Shown here in pieces: positions 27,505 to 35,434 of a stretch of DNA of 64,000 bases. This DNA comes from Muribaculaceae bacterium. GTDB taxonomy: Bacteria > Bacteroidota > Bacteroidia > Bacteroidales > Muribaculaceae. Below the pieces are notes generated by a model. The model was not told the DNA's origin. It did not search any database and saw only the letters and a program-made list of their open reading frames with translations. The stretch spans positions 1-64,000 of the forward strand of contig JAFSYB010000128.1 in assembly GCA_017443765.1 (NCBI GenBank). Reading direction: 5' to 3'. Each line of letters starts with the position of its first letter. Within the stretch, counting starts at the first letter, position 1. Made by a program: the position numbers and the translations under genes.

Positions 27505-27873
27505 TGGCTTTGTGAGTTGAAAAGAATGTCCAAATTTCGGAATAATTGCCCGAATAAGCAAACCGACGCAATAATTTTAAGAAATATTTGTAGTGAACCG
27601 AGAAGCTCGCTTGTGGTTGAGCAGTGTGTTGAGGTCGCTGGCAAGTGGGGCGTGCGTGCGCGTCGGTGGCGGCGATGGAAACGCCGCTTGCGGGCAAGGG
27701 GTTGCTGGTGAGTGAGAACTTGGGCTCGGTGGCGGCGATGGGCTTGCCACACTTGGGACAATCCCAAATCAGTCCCAAATGGGCGTACAATATTATGCAA
27801 AGTGCGCAAAATCACAAGGAACTTTAACGGTGATTTTCTCCGTTAAAGTTCCTAACTGCTTGATTTCCAATTG
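27505..27873. other. Gene-free spacer with hairpin and short repeat
   Basis: About 370 bases with no supported gene. TCGGTGGCGGCGATGG occurs twice (about 27663 and 27726). Read leftwards this includes a CPKCGKPIAATE-like fragment that could be a decayed zinc ribbon. A tRNA-associated hairpin is at 27817-27853. Confidence 0.5.
27817..27853 (-). terminator. Hairpin after tRNA-Gly
   Basis: A perfect 14-bp stem (27817-27830 with 27840-27853) around a 9-nt loop lies 20 nt past the tRNA's 3' end on the minus strand, followed by a weak T-rich stretch. A competing pairing AAAATCAC/GTGATTTT shares part of the stem. Confidence 0.6.
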
Positions 27874-27946
27874 AGCGGTAAACGGGACTCGAACCCGCGG
27901 CCCTCAGCTTGGGAAGCTGATGCTCTACCAACTGAGCTACTACCGC
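27874..27946 (-). tRNA. tRNA-Gly (CCC)
   Basis: 73 nt without encoded CCA. Acceptor GCGGTAG/TTACCGC, D-arm AGCTC...GAGC, anticodon stem TCAGC/GCTGA with loop TTCCCAA giving anticodon CCC, T-arm GCGGG TTCGAGT CCCGT and discriminator T. It starts 9 nt after the stop codon of the lipoprotein gene on the same strand. Confidence 0.95.
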
Positions 27947-27955
27947 ATCTTGTTG

Positions 27956-28294
27956 TTAATACACTTCGCTGTTTTGGACGCCAATCACGCTGTCGCCCTG
28001 CTCGGTGGTGACGTAACGCACCGTGAGCGTCTCGCCAATCTCGTATTGCAAGTCGAACGACGGATCCAGTTCAAAACTGTAGGTACTGTCGCCAACCTGC
28101 ACGTAGATATTGCGTCGGCTGCCGTCGACAACTTCTCCGCGCAAGACATGGATGCTGTCGCCCGGAACCTCGGTGCTGACCACTTGCTGGTTGATGCTGT
28201 CGTTCTGATTGGTGTTTTCACTGCCTGTGAACATCTCGCAAGAGGAAAACCCGAGCATCATTGCCGCCATCAGCACTATGGGTTGACGTTTCAT
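27956..28294 (-). CDS. Small lipoprotein
   Basis: 112 aa. The signal peptide ends in a lipobox MLGFSSC (Cys at about 19). The mature part (RGEVVDGSRRNIYVQVGDSTYSFELD, then GETLTVRYVTT) looks like a small beta-barrel domain. Function unknown. A good promoter lies upstream and the tRNA-Gly gene follows 9 nt after the stop codon, so one primary transcript may contain both. Confidence 0.82.
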   Translation of the reverse strand: MKRQPIVLMAAMMLGFSSCEMFTGSENTNQNDSINQQVVSTEVPGDSIHVLRGEVVDGSRRNIYVQVGDSTYSFELDPSFDLQYEIGETLTVRYVTTEQGDSVIGVQNSEVY

Positions 28295-28321
28295 TGTTTC
28301 AAGCGTTTTCTAAATCTTCGG

Positions 28322-28353
28322 CAAAATTACTCCTTTTTTTGATATTGAGCAAA
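28322..28353 (-). promoter_or_regulatory. Promoter of lipoprotein (and tRNA-Gly) unit
   Basis: On the minus strand TTTG (28350-28353), 20 nt, TAATTTTG (28322-28329): an exact consensus match. Confidence 0.8.
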
Positions 28354-28431
28354 TCTTTTGCGTTTTTTTTCATGCATCGCATTTGATTCACGGGATAGAA
28401 CGGGTTTGTGAAGGTGGATCGAAGCATCGCA

Positions 28432-28728
28432 TCACGGCCACTGAATGGAGTACTGTCGCCCTGCGATGTGTGGGGCAATGTGCTGGTTTTGTGCGGCAAT
28501 GCGCCGTCGTGCGACCAGTGCCAGGAGCTGGTTCCAGCCGCGTGTCTTGTTGCGGATGTTCAGCCGTGCCAGGCCGATGAAGTTTCCGGCAAGAGCTTTG
28601 AGTGTGCGCACCACCTCGTCGGTGCTGCTGAACCCGCTGCGGGCCACGCTGGCCAGTGTGGTGCCGCCCACCTCGATCGAGGCAATGATTTGGTCGCTCA
28701 ATTCAATTTGATTTGCTGTTGCTGTCAT
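28432..28728 (-). CDS. Small uncharacterised protein
   Basis: 98 aa, not recognised. It is predicted mostly helical (SFSSTDEVVRTLKALAGNF-like region) with a basic C-terminal half (RLNIRNKTRGWNQLLALVARRR) that could bind nucleic acid. A -7 box at 28761-28768 and an unusually good AGGAG before the ATG support expression. No signal peptide is seen. Confidence 0.6.
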   Translation of the reverse strand: MTATANQIELSDQIIASIEVGGTTLASVARSGFSSTDEVVRTLKALAGNFIGLARLNIRNKTRGWNQLLALVARRRIAAQNQHIAPHIAGRQYSIQWP

Positions 28729-28760
28729 GATGGTCTCCTTTCTTCTTTTGTTTCACGGTG

Positions 28761-28768
28761 CAAAATTA
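28761..28768 (-). promoter_or_regulatory. -7 box for the 98-aa gene
   Basis: TAATTTTG on the minus strand, 33 nt before the ATG. No clear -33 TTTG. Confidence 0.5.
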
Positions 28769-28821
28769 GAAAGGCAAAGTGCCATCAGTTGGCACATCAA
28801 TCAAAATCAAAGTTAACACAC

Positions 28822-28889
28822 AAAAAAGGTTGCGGCCTTCGAGGCAATAGGCGCATAGTGCGCCGCGCCTCGGAAGGCCGCAAGCTTTT
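28822..28889. terminator. Strong bidirectional terminator
   Basis: A stem of about 16 bp with one bulge (28830-28845 with 28867-28883) contains a further inner GGCGC/GCGCC pairing. On the minus strand it is followed by six T residues, ending the GH2 gene; on the plus strand by CTTTTTATT. Confidence 0.85.
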
Positions 28890-28914
28890 TATTCCCTGCC
28901 CAGAATGGGGCAAC

Positions 28915-30759
28915 TTATTTTCCCAGGCTGTGCGTCACCTGACGGTTGATGGCACTGAAGCGGTCCATTTCCATCTTCACCACCCGGCGGTCGTAGGTCA
29001 TGATGCCATTCACCTCGGTCTCGCAGTCGGTGGTTTGGGTGTAGATGGCTCCCGAGCATCCCTGCCGCGCGAGGTCGAGGAGCATGGTGGCATACTCGAC
29101 ATAGGTGTCGGTGACCTCGCGTGTGGAGTTGAACTTGACGTAGCCCCAGTTATCGTCGCTAACCACCCAGGTGTGTCCCTTGATGGGATAGCCTATACCG
29201 CCGTACTCTCCCACCACATTCACGCGGTCGTGATCCCAGAGCATTTGCACGGGTTCTGGATAATGGTGTGCGTCGAGCACGTCGCCCGTGGCACAGAAAT
29301 TTCCACCGCTGGCGGGGTTCACCAAGCGCGTGGGGTCTTTCTCCTTGGTCCATTTGGCCACGCTCCAGGTGTTGAACTGCCCCCAGCGCTCGTTAAACGG
29401 AATCCAAGAAGCGATGCACGGGAAGCCCCGAAACTGATCGATGATGTCGCCCCACTCGCGGTAGTAGTTGTCGATGCTTTCCTGTGAGCGTTTGTTCTGC
29501 GGCCCGCGGTAGTAGGCCTCGCGCTGCCATTCGGGGCTGGTGGAGTAGTCACCGCTGGGCATGTCCTGCCACACGATGATACCCACATGGTCGCAGTGGG
29601 CATACCACAACTCGGGTTCCACCTTGACGTGCTTGCGAATCAGGTTGTAGCCCCATTGCTTGGTTTGGTCGATGTCGTAGCGTAGAGCCTCGGGCGACGG
29701 AGCGGTGTAGAGGCCATCGGGCCACCAACCCTGGTCGAGGAGGCCGAACTGGAAGATGTCGTTGCCATTGAGCGTGAAACGCATGTGTCCCTCAGCATCA
29801 CGGCGCGTGCCAAACTCACGCATGGCCATGTAGCTGGCCACCTTGTCGACCACCTTGCCGGCTTGATCCCGCAAAGTGATACGCAGGTCGTAGAGGTTGG
29901 GCTCATCGGGCGACCACAGTCGCACAGGAGCCGGCAGCTTCACGTTGACCGTGGTTGTTTTCCCGGCGACGGTCACACGCTGGACGGCCACGGGCTTGTC
30001 CTGGCTGAGAGCCTCGACCTCGATGGTCATGCCCAGCGCACCGCCACCGACAGCCACATGAGCCGTGGAGGCGGCAAGGTCGGTGGTGGTGGTCACCGCC
30101 GTGACCCCATGGTCGGGCACCGTTTCAAGCCAAACAGTCTGCCAGATGCCGCTCACAGGAGTGTACCAGATTCCGCGTGTCTTGCTGCGCTGCTTGCCGC
30201 AGGGCTGGAAGCCCGTGTCGGTGCCATCGAGCACGCGCACCACGAGTTCGTTGCTGCCCTTGGTGTTCAGTGCCTCGGTGATGTCGAACGAGAAAGCGGT
30301 GTATCCGCCCTGGTGGTTGCCCACTTCGTGTCCATTGACCCACACGCGGGCATCCCAGTCCACAGCGCCAAAGTTGAGGCGAACCCGCTTGCCGGCCTCG
30401 TGCTTGGGGGTCTTGAAAGTGAGGTGATACCACAGTGCCTGGTCGGCCGAGAGGCTGTCGCCCACGCCCGAGAGCGACGATTCGAGTGCAAACGGCACGA
30501 GAATGCGGCCTTTCCAAGTCGAGGGAGGCGAGGCGTTCTTGGCCGTGATGGCGTAGTCCCACAACCCATTGAGGTTGGTCCACTGGTCGCGCACAAGCAG
30601 CGGGCGCGGATACTCGTTCCACACTTTCGAGGGGTTGACCTTGGCGGCCCACTCGGTGGCGATTCGCCCGCCCACCGGGGCGTAGTTCTGCGCACTGGCA
30701 CCGGCACACACCAAGGCCAGGCCGCAGCAGGACAGAAGAATGCGTTGAGAAATGTTCAT
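28915..30759 (-). CDS. Glycoside hydrolase family 2 protein
   Basis: 614 aa with a signal peptide (about 1-23, ending AGASAQ). An N-terminal GH2 sugar-binding jelly roll (about 45-210: LWYHLTFKTP, FGAVDWDARVWVNGHEVG), an Ig-like domain (about 215-325) and a TIM barrel follow. In the barrel, WIPFNERWGQ (about 455) and VGEYGGIGYP (about 519) place the acid/base Glu and nucleophile Glu of retaining GH2 enzymes. The sugar specificity (beta-galactoside, glucuronide or mannoside) cannot be told. It is not next to SusCD genes. Confidence 0.88.
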   Translation of the reverse strand: MNISQRILLSCCGLALVCAGASAQNYAPVGGRIATEWAAKVNPSKVWNEYPRPLLVRDQWTNLNGLWDYAITAKNASPPSTWKGRILVPFALESSLSGVGDSLSADQALWYHLTFKTPKHEAGKRVRLNFGAVDWDARVWVNGHEVGNHQGGYTAFSFDITEALNTKGSNELVVRVLDGTDTGFQPCGKQRSKTRGIWYTPVSGIWQTVWLETVPDHGVTAVTTTTDLAASTAHVAVGGGALGMTIEVEALSQDKPVAVQRVTVAGKTTTVNVKLPAPVRLWSPDEPNLYDLRITLRDQAGKVVDKVASYMAMREFGTRRDAEGHMRFTLNGNDIFQFGLLDQGWWPDGLYTAPSPEALRYDIDQTKQWGYNLIRKHVKVEPELWYAHCDHVGIIVWQDMPSGDYSTSPEWQREAYYRGPQNKRSQESIDNYYREWGDIIDQFRGFPCIASWIPFNERWGQFNTWSVAKWTKEKDPTRLVNPASGGNFCATGDVLDAHHYPEPVQMLWDHDRVNVVGEYGGIGYPIKGHTWVVSDDNWGYVKFNSTREVTDTYVEYATMLLDLARQGCSGAIYTQTTDCETEVNGIMTYDRRVVKMEMDRFSAINRQVTHSLGK

Positions 30760-30788
30760 GAGTTATTAATGATGATGAATATCGACTG

Positions 30789-30819
30789 CAAAGTTACGGA
30801 TAAAAAACGAAAGGCGCAA
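30789..30819 (-). promoter_or_regulatory. Promoter of the GH2 gene
   Basis: On the minus strand TTTG (30816-30819), 19 nt, TAACTTTG (30789-30796). It sits directly after the dnaG stop codon. Confidence 0.7.
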
Positions 30820-30821
30820 AT

Positions 30822-33074
30822 CTATTTCGGATTGACTACCCGGTCGCCAATGAGCTTGGCCAACTCGCTGCGGACTCGGAAAAGCTCCTGGAGGCGCCGC
30901 AGCAACTCGGCACTTTCGTCACTGGGCTTCCCGGCCATCTGTTTTTGCAGTTCCTTGATTTGCTCGGCCACCAGCGTGTTCTTCCAGTTGTGAATCGCCT
31001 TGGGGACAAGCGAGAGCAAACGGTCGAACTCGGTAGCCACGTAAGCATTTTGGGTGTAGATTTTACTCAGCTGGTGCTTATCGCTCACGAGGTCGCAAGT
31101 CACCTCGCGCACGTCGTCGTCGTGGTGCGAGCAGAGGCGCTTTTCGAGATAGTTCTGGCGAAATTCATCGATTCGCCGCTGCGACTGCTCGATGACCGAG
31201 GCACGGATTTCCTCCTCTTTTTTCTGCAACTCTTCGCTGGTCAGGCCCGTAGGGTTGAGCCGGTTCAGTCGGTCACGAAACTCCCGGTCGCTCCACGCCT
31301 GCATCTCCTGCTGACAGGCCGCCAAATCGTCGTAGAAAACAGGAACCATGGCCAGCGAGAGCGTGAAGATTTTTTTATAAATCGGCACTGTGAAATGAAT
31401 CTGGTCGATTTCAAGCTCGCTGTGAATGTATTCCAGCACTGTGGTTGGGGCTTGCTGCTGGTCCTCGTAGTCGGTGTCGCACAGGTAGCACATTCCAAAC
31501 TTAGTCACGTAGCGAATCACGTCGCGCTCTTGCTGTGCGGCACTGCGCAGTGGCGTGGCGGGCGTGCGCCGTAAGACCGGCTGCGCGGTTGCTGTTGTGC
31601 CCTCGCCGCCGTGTGCGGGCTGTGGTGGCTGGCTGGCCTCGCCGCTTGCGGGCTGCTGTGGCGCGGTGCCGGCATCGCCATTCGGGGGTGCCGGCGACTG
31701 CGGCAAGCTGTCGTTGAGACGTTGCTGTCGCTCACGCTCGCGCTCGCGGCGCTTGTGCTCCTCGTCCTTGTTTTTGCGAATGTGCTTCTGTATTTCGCGC
31801 AGCAGCACGCTCTCCTGAATACCGAACATCGCCGCACACTCCTGCGCATAAACCGACCGTGTGATTTCCATGGGAATAACGGCAATCGACTTAACCACGT
31901 CGTCGATGGCCTGTGCGCGGCGAATGGGGTCGGAGCCGCAGTCACGCAGCAGGATGCCGGTCTTGAAGCGGATAAAATCCTGCTCGTGCTCGGCGATGTA
32001 CTGCTCCACCTCGCTCGAGGAGTGGCCTTGTGCATAACTGTCGGGGTCCTCGCCATCGGGCAGGAGTAGCACCTTGATGTTCAGCCCCTCGCGCAGGAGC
32101 ATATCGATGCCGCGCAGTGCGGCGTGAATGCCGGCAGCATCGCCGTCGAAGAGCTCGGTCACGTTCTGCGTGAAGCGGTGCAGCAGGTGGATGTGCCCCT
32201 CGGTGAGCGCGGTTCCCGACGAGGCAATCACGTTCTCGAAGCCCGCCTGGTGCATCGAAATCACATCGGCATATCCCTCGACGATAAAGCACTTGTCGTG
32301 CTTGGCAATGGCGCGCTTGGCCTGGTAGAGGCCATACATCGTGCTCATGCTCTTGTTGTAGACGAGCGAATCGGGCGAGTTGAAGTATTTAGCCTTGTCG
32401 TCTTTCTTGAGCGTGCGTCCGCCAAAGGCAATCACCTTGCCGGCCACGTTGAAGATGGGAAACATCACTCGGCCGCGGTAGAAGTCAAACGCTCCGCCGC
32501 GTGTGTCGTCCTTGCACAAGCCCAGCTTGAGCAAGAGGTCGCGGCTGTATCCCTGCGTGATGGCGGCCTGGTAGAGAGCGTTTCGGATGTCGGGCGAGTA
32601 ACCGAGCCTGAAGCGTCGGATGGTGGCATCGGTAAAGCCCCGGTGCCGGAAATAGGTGAGGCCCACCTCCTGGCCCTCGGTGGTGTTCCACAGCTGATTC
32701 TCGAAAAACTGCGCGGCCCACTCGTTGAGCACAAGCATCGACTCGCGCTCGGTTTGGGCAGTGCGCTCCTCGTCGGTGAGCTCTCGCTCCTTGACTTCGA
32801 TGTGGTATTTCGCCGCCAGGTATTTGAGTGCCTCGACGTAGGTCATCTGCTCGTGCTTCATGATAAAGTTCACGGCACTGCCGCCCTCGCCACAACTGAA
32901 ACACTTGCAAATGCCCTTGGCTCGCGACACATAGAACGACGGCGTGCGGTCGTTGTGGAACGGGCACAGCCCCACCCAGTTGGTGCCGCGCTTGCGCAGG
33001 CTCACAAAGTCGCTCACCACATCGACAATGTCGGCGGTGTCGAGAATTTGATTCACGGTAACTTGATCGATCAT
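30822..33074 (-). CDS. dnaG: DNA primase DnaG
   Basis: 750 aa, longer than many DnaG. Starting at 33074 gives MIDQVTVNQILDTADIVDVV, the usual N-terminus. A CHC2 zinc finger (CPFHNDRTPSF, later CFSCGEGG) is at about 38-65, the catalytic core and Toprim region follow (EGYADVISMHQAGFEN, LFDGDAAG), and a long C-terminal part contains a Pro/Ala/Gln-rich linker (about 455-530) before the presumed helicase-binding domain. It synthesises RNA primers for replication. Confidence 0.94.
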   Translation of the reverse strand: MIDQVTVNQILDTADIVDVVSDFVSLRKRGTNWVGLCPFHNDRTPSFYVSRAKGICKCFSCGEGGSAVNFIMKHEQMTYVEALKYLAAKYHIEVKERELTDEERTAQTERESMLVLNEWAAQFFENQLWNTTEGQEVGLTYFRHRGFTDATIRRFRLGYSPDIRNALYQAAITQGYSRDLLLKLGLCKDDTRGGAFDFYRGRVMFPIFNVAGKVIAFGGRTLKKDDKAKYFNSPDSLVYNKSMSTMYGLYQAKRAIAKHDKCFIVEGYADVISMHQAGFENVIASSGTALTEGHIHLLHRFTQNVTELFDGDAAGIHAALRGIDMLLREGLNIKVLLLPDGEDPDSYAQGHSSSEVEQYIAEHEQDFIRFKTGILLRDCGSDPIRRAQAIDDVVKSIAVIPMEITRSVYAQECAAMFGIQESVLLREIQKHIRKNKDEEHKRRERERERQQRLNDSLPQSPAPPNGDAGTAPQQPASGEASQPPQPAHGGEGTTATAQPVLRRTPATPLRSAAQQERDVIRYVTKFGMCYLCDTDYEDQQQAPTTVLEYIHSELEIDQIHFTVPIYKKIFTLSLAMVPVFYDDLAACQQEMQAWSDREFRDRLNRLNPTGLTSEELQKKEEEIRASVIEQSQRRIDEFRQNYLEKRLCSHHDDDVREVTCDLVSDKHQLSKIYTQNAYVATEFDRLLSLVPKAIHNWKNTLVAEQIKELQKQMAGKPSDESAELLRRLQELFRVRSELAKLIGDRVVNPK

Positions 33075-33168
33075 AACAGTACTACTAATAATAAAAATGT
33101 GTGTTGTTTCATCTCCCCAATCCATGGGGAACTCACGTGAAGCGGCCAAATGCGCATATCACGGAATG

Positions 33169-33176
33169 CAAAATTA
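33169..33176 (-). promoter_or_regulatory. -7 box for dnaG
   Basis: TAATTTTG on the minus strand, about 95 nt before the dnaG start. No convincing -33 TTTG. Confidence 0.5.
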
Positions 33177-33230
33177 CAAATAAATCTTGAATAAATGGCC
33201 ATGAACAATGCGCAAATGATTGAGAAACTT

Positions 33231-33262
33231 TTTTCGTGTGTCAGAAAAAATGCGTACATTTG
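33231..33262 (+). promoter_or_regulatory. Promoter of the nucleotidyltransferase gene
   Basis: TTTT (33231-33234), 20 nt, TACATTTG (33255-33262). Good -7, weak -33. Confidence 0.55.
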
Positions 33263-33336
33263 CAGCGATATTGCTCTGCGCGGCAGAGTCCATCACTCCT
33301 ACCCTAACATTACTAAATCAAGCGATAGATTGCATT

Positions 33337-34242
33337 ATGAAACCGACACTGTTTGTACTTGCTGCGGGCATGGGCAGCCGCTATGGCGGCCTGAAGCAGC
33401 TCGATGGCCTGGGGCCGCACGGCGAGACCATCATGGACTATTCCATCTACGATGCCATCAAGGCCGGATTCGGCAAGGTGGTCTTTGTGATTCGCAAAGA
33501 CTTTGAGGCCGATTTCCGCGAAAAAATCCTCTCGAAATATGAGGGTCACATCCCCGTCGAGGTGGTGTTCCAGGCGGTGACCGACCTGCCCGAGGGGTTC
33601 ACCTGCCCATCGGAGCACGTCAAGCCATGGGGCACCAACCATGCGCTGCTCATGGGTCGAGACGTGATTCACGAGCCGTTTGCCATCATCAACAGCGACG
33701 ACTATTACGGCACCGACAGTTTCCGCGTGATGTCGGCCGAGCTGTCGTCGCTTCCCGAGGGTAGCACTGGCCACTACAGCATGGTGGGCTTCCAGGTGGG
33801 TAACACCATGAGTGAGAGCGGCACCGTGTCGCGCGGTGTATGCGAGACGCGCGCGGGCTTGCTCACCGGCGTGGTCGAGCGCACCGCCATCGGCTACGAC
33901 GAGGAGCACCGCATCTCGTTCACCGACGAACACGGCACAAAACAAGTGCTTGACTACGACACCCCCGTGTCGATGAACTTCTGGGGATTCACGCCCGACT
34001 ATTTTGAGCACAGCGAGCGGTTCTTTGTCGAGTTCCTGCGCGAGAACATCAACAAGCCCAAGGCCGAGTTCTTCATTCCCACGCTGGTGAACGAGCTTTT
34101 GCATGCCGGTACGGCACAGGTGCGCGTGCTTGCCACAACATCGAAGTGGTTCGGGGTCACTTACAGCGACGACCGCCCCGGCGTGGTGGCCAAGTTTGCC
34201 GAGCTCCACGCCACCGGGGTCTATCCCGACACGCTGTTCTAA
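33337..34242 (+). CDS. Sugar-nucleotide-type nucleotidyltransferase
   Basis: 301 aa. The start at 33337 gives MKPTLFVLAAGMGSRYGGLKQ, the signature loop of nucleotidyl transferases that make NDP-sugars. NSDDYYGTDSF supplies the metal-binding Asp pair. The family member and sugar are not clear; such genes are common in Bacteroidetes surface-glycan pathways. It stands alone, divergent from dnaG. Confidence 0.83.
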   Translation: MKPTLFVLAAGMGSRYGGLKQLDGLGPHGETIMDYSIYDAIKAGFGKVVFVIRKDFEADFREKILSKYEGHIPVEVVFQAVTDLPEGFTCPSEHVKPWGTNHALLMGRDVIHEPFAIINSDDYYGTDSFRVMSAELSSLPEGSTGHYSMVGFQVGNTMSESGTVSRGVCETRAGLLTGVVERTAIGYDEEHRISFTDEHGTKQVLDYDTPVSMNFWGFTPDYFEHSERFFVEFLRENINKPKAEFFIPTLVNELLHAGTAQVRVLATTSKWFGVTYSDDRPGVVAKFAELHATGVYPDTLF

Positions 34243-34322
34243 TCGGGATTCCGACGAATGCCCCCAACAATAGACACGCGCTATCGCCGATTTATCGTTG
34301 CCATAGCGCGTGCCTATCAATT

Positions 34323-34601
34323 TTAATTCGTTTCGTTATCGGTATCGATTGGTTGTTTCTCGACGCCGGAATAGGTGCCGTATTGCTCCTCGTCGCGTTG
34401 CCATCGCTGGCGCAGTTTGTCGCGGCGGCGAAGCACCAAGTAAAGCAGGCCGATAATGACCAGCGAGCCGCCAATCACACCGAAATAGTAGAGGTATTCG
34501 CCGCTGTAAAGGCGGCCACGAGCCCACCAGGCCAGAACAGCCAGATAGACCAACAGGGCGAGCGGCAGCAGCGTGGTGCGGGTGAAATTAGTGCGTTTCA
34601 T
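34323..34601 (-). CDS. Small membrane protein
   Basis: 92 aa with two membrane helices (about 10-27 and 36-57) and a charged C-terminal tail (LRRRDKLRQRWQRDEEQYG). It begins 14 bp before the end of the exonuclease gene and is translationally coupled with it. Function unknown. Confidence 0.78.
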   Translation of the reverse strand: MKRTNFTRTTLLPLALLVYLAVLAWWARGRLYSGEYLYYFGVIGGSLVIIGLLYLVLRRRDKLRQRWQRDEEQYGTYSGVEKQPIDTDNETN

Positions 34602-35214
34602 TCGTGATTTCGTGGCGAAAGGGTGATTGTTCGGGGTCAAACGATCCATTGGTGAGGCGGTTATAGATGTTGATGCAAGCCCAGGCGTCGGTAGCGGCAT
34701 AGCGCTGCTGGCCATGGGTGAGGGTGTCGGCCTCCCAGTTGGTGAGCCGCTGACTCTTGCTGATTTTTTGCCCGAAAAGAATGGCATAAATTTTCTGCAA
34801 GCTCATTTCGCCAATGTGATTCAGCGCCACCATGTCCTGGATTTCGTCGAACCCATCGGGGAACACCTCGTAGTGCCGGCGCAGCACACTCCAGTCGTCG
34901 TGCAGCGAGAGGCCCACCTTGTGGCAAGTGGCATCCTCGATATAGCTGCGGAGCGATTGGGGAAGGCCGATACGGTTAATGCGGAACAAAAAGCAAATGT
35001 CGGGAGCCGAGATTTGCATGAGTGCCGTTGGGTGCAGCACACCGCGCTTGAACGCCGGGCGTGTTTCGGTGTCAAAGCCCACCAGCGGGTAGGTGCGCAG
35101 TGCATTGACTGCGGCACGCACCTGCGACACAGCATCAATCACCACAATACGCCCCTCGAAAGCCACCATGGGCATTGCGTTGATTTGCTCTTTATCGATT
35201 GTTATGGTGTACAT
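34588..35214 (-). CDS. 3'-5' exonuclease, RNase D-like
   Basis: 208 aa. The DEDDy exonuclease fold is visible: GFDTETRP (Asp and Glu), SLHDDWSVLRR (Asp) and RYAATDAWA (Tyr and Asp). It lacks an HRDC domain, so it is a short RNase D-like protein of the Bacteroidetes type, acting on RNA or DNA 3' ends. I start at 35214 because the promoter -7 box (35234-35241) puts the transcript start near 35228. Confidence 0.85.
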   Translation of the reverse strand: MYTITIDKEQINAMPMVAFEGRIVVIDAVSQVRAAVNALRTYPLVGFDTETRPAFKRGVLHPTALMQISAPDICFLFRINRIGLPQSLRSYIEDATCHKVGLSLHDDWSVLRRHYEVFPDGFDEIQDMVALNHIGEMSLQKIYAILFGQKISKSQRLTNWEADTLTHGQQRYAATDAWACINIYNRLTNGSFDPEQSPFRHEITNETH

Positions 35215-35233
35215 CGCATTTGCTTTCACACTG

Positions 35234-35264
35234 CAAAATTACTGAAAAAATAGGGGCGGTGCAA
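35234..35264 (-). promoter_or_regulatory. Promoter of the exonuclease gene
   Basis: On the minus strand TTG (35262-35264), about 20 nt, TAATTTTG (35234-35241). Confidence 0.6.
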
Positions 35265-35313
35265 GAAAAAATGCAAATTTTGCCATCATTGCTGGCGGAG
35301 CGCGAAAAACGCC

Positions 35314-35350
35314 AAAAAATCCCCCTCACCGCTGTCGCAGCGGTTGAGGG
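35314..35350 (-). terminator. Second terminator after pfp
   Basis: A GC-rich stem (35321-35350, one bulge) is followed on the minus strand by six T residues. Confidence 0.75.
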
Positions 35351-35372
35351 AGATGCAAGCAGAAAAGAGGTA

Positions 35373-35427
35373 AATAAATAAAAACACCCTGTGCGCTCGT
35401 TGCGGCTCGCGCCACACGGCACACAGG
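35373..35427 (-). terminator. First terminator after pfp
   Basis: CCTGTGTGC pairs with GCGCACAGG (outer ends 35427 and 35388) around an inner stem, then GTGTTTTTATTTATTT on the minus strand. It lies 8 nt past the stop codon. Confidence 0.75.
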
Positions 35428-35434
35428 ATTTTTC

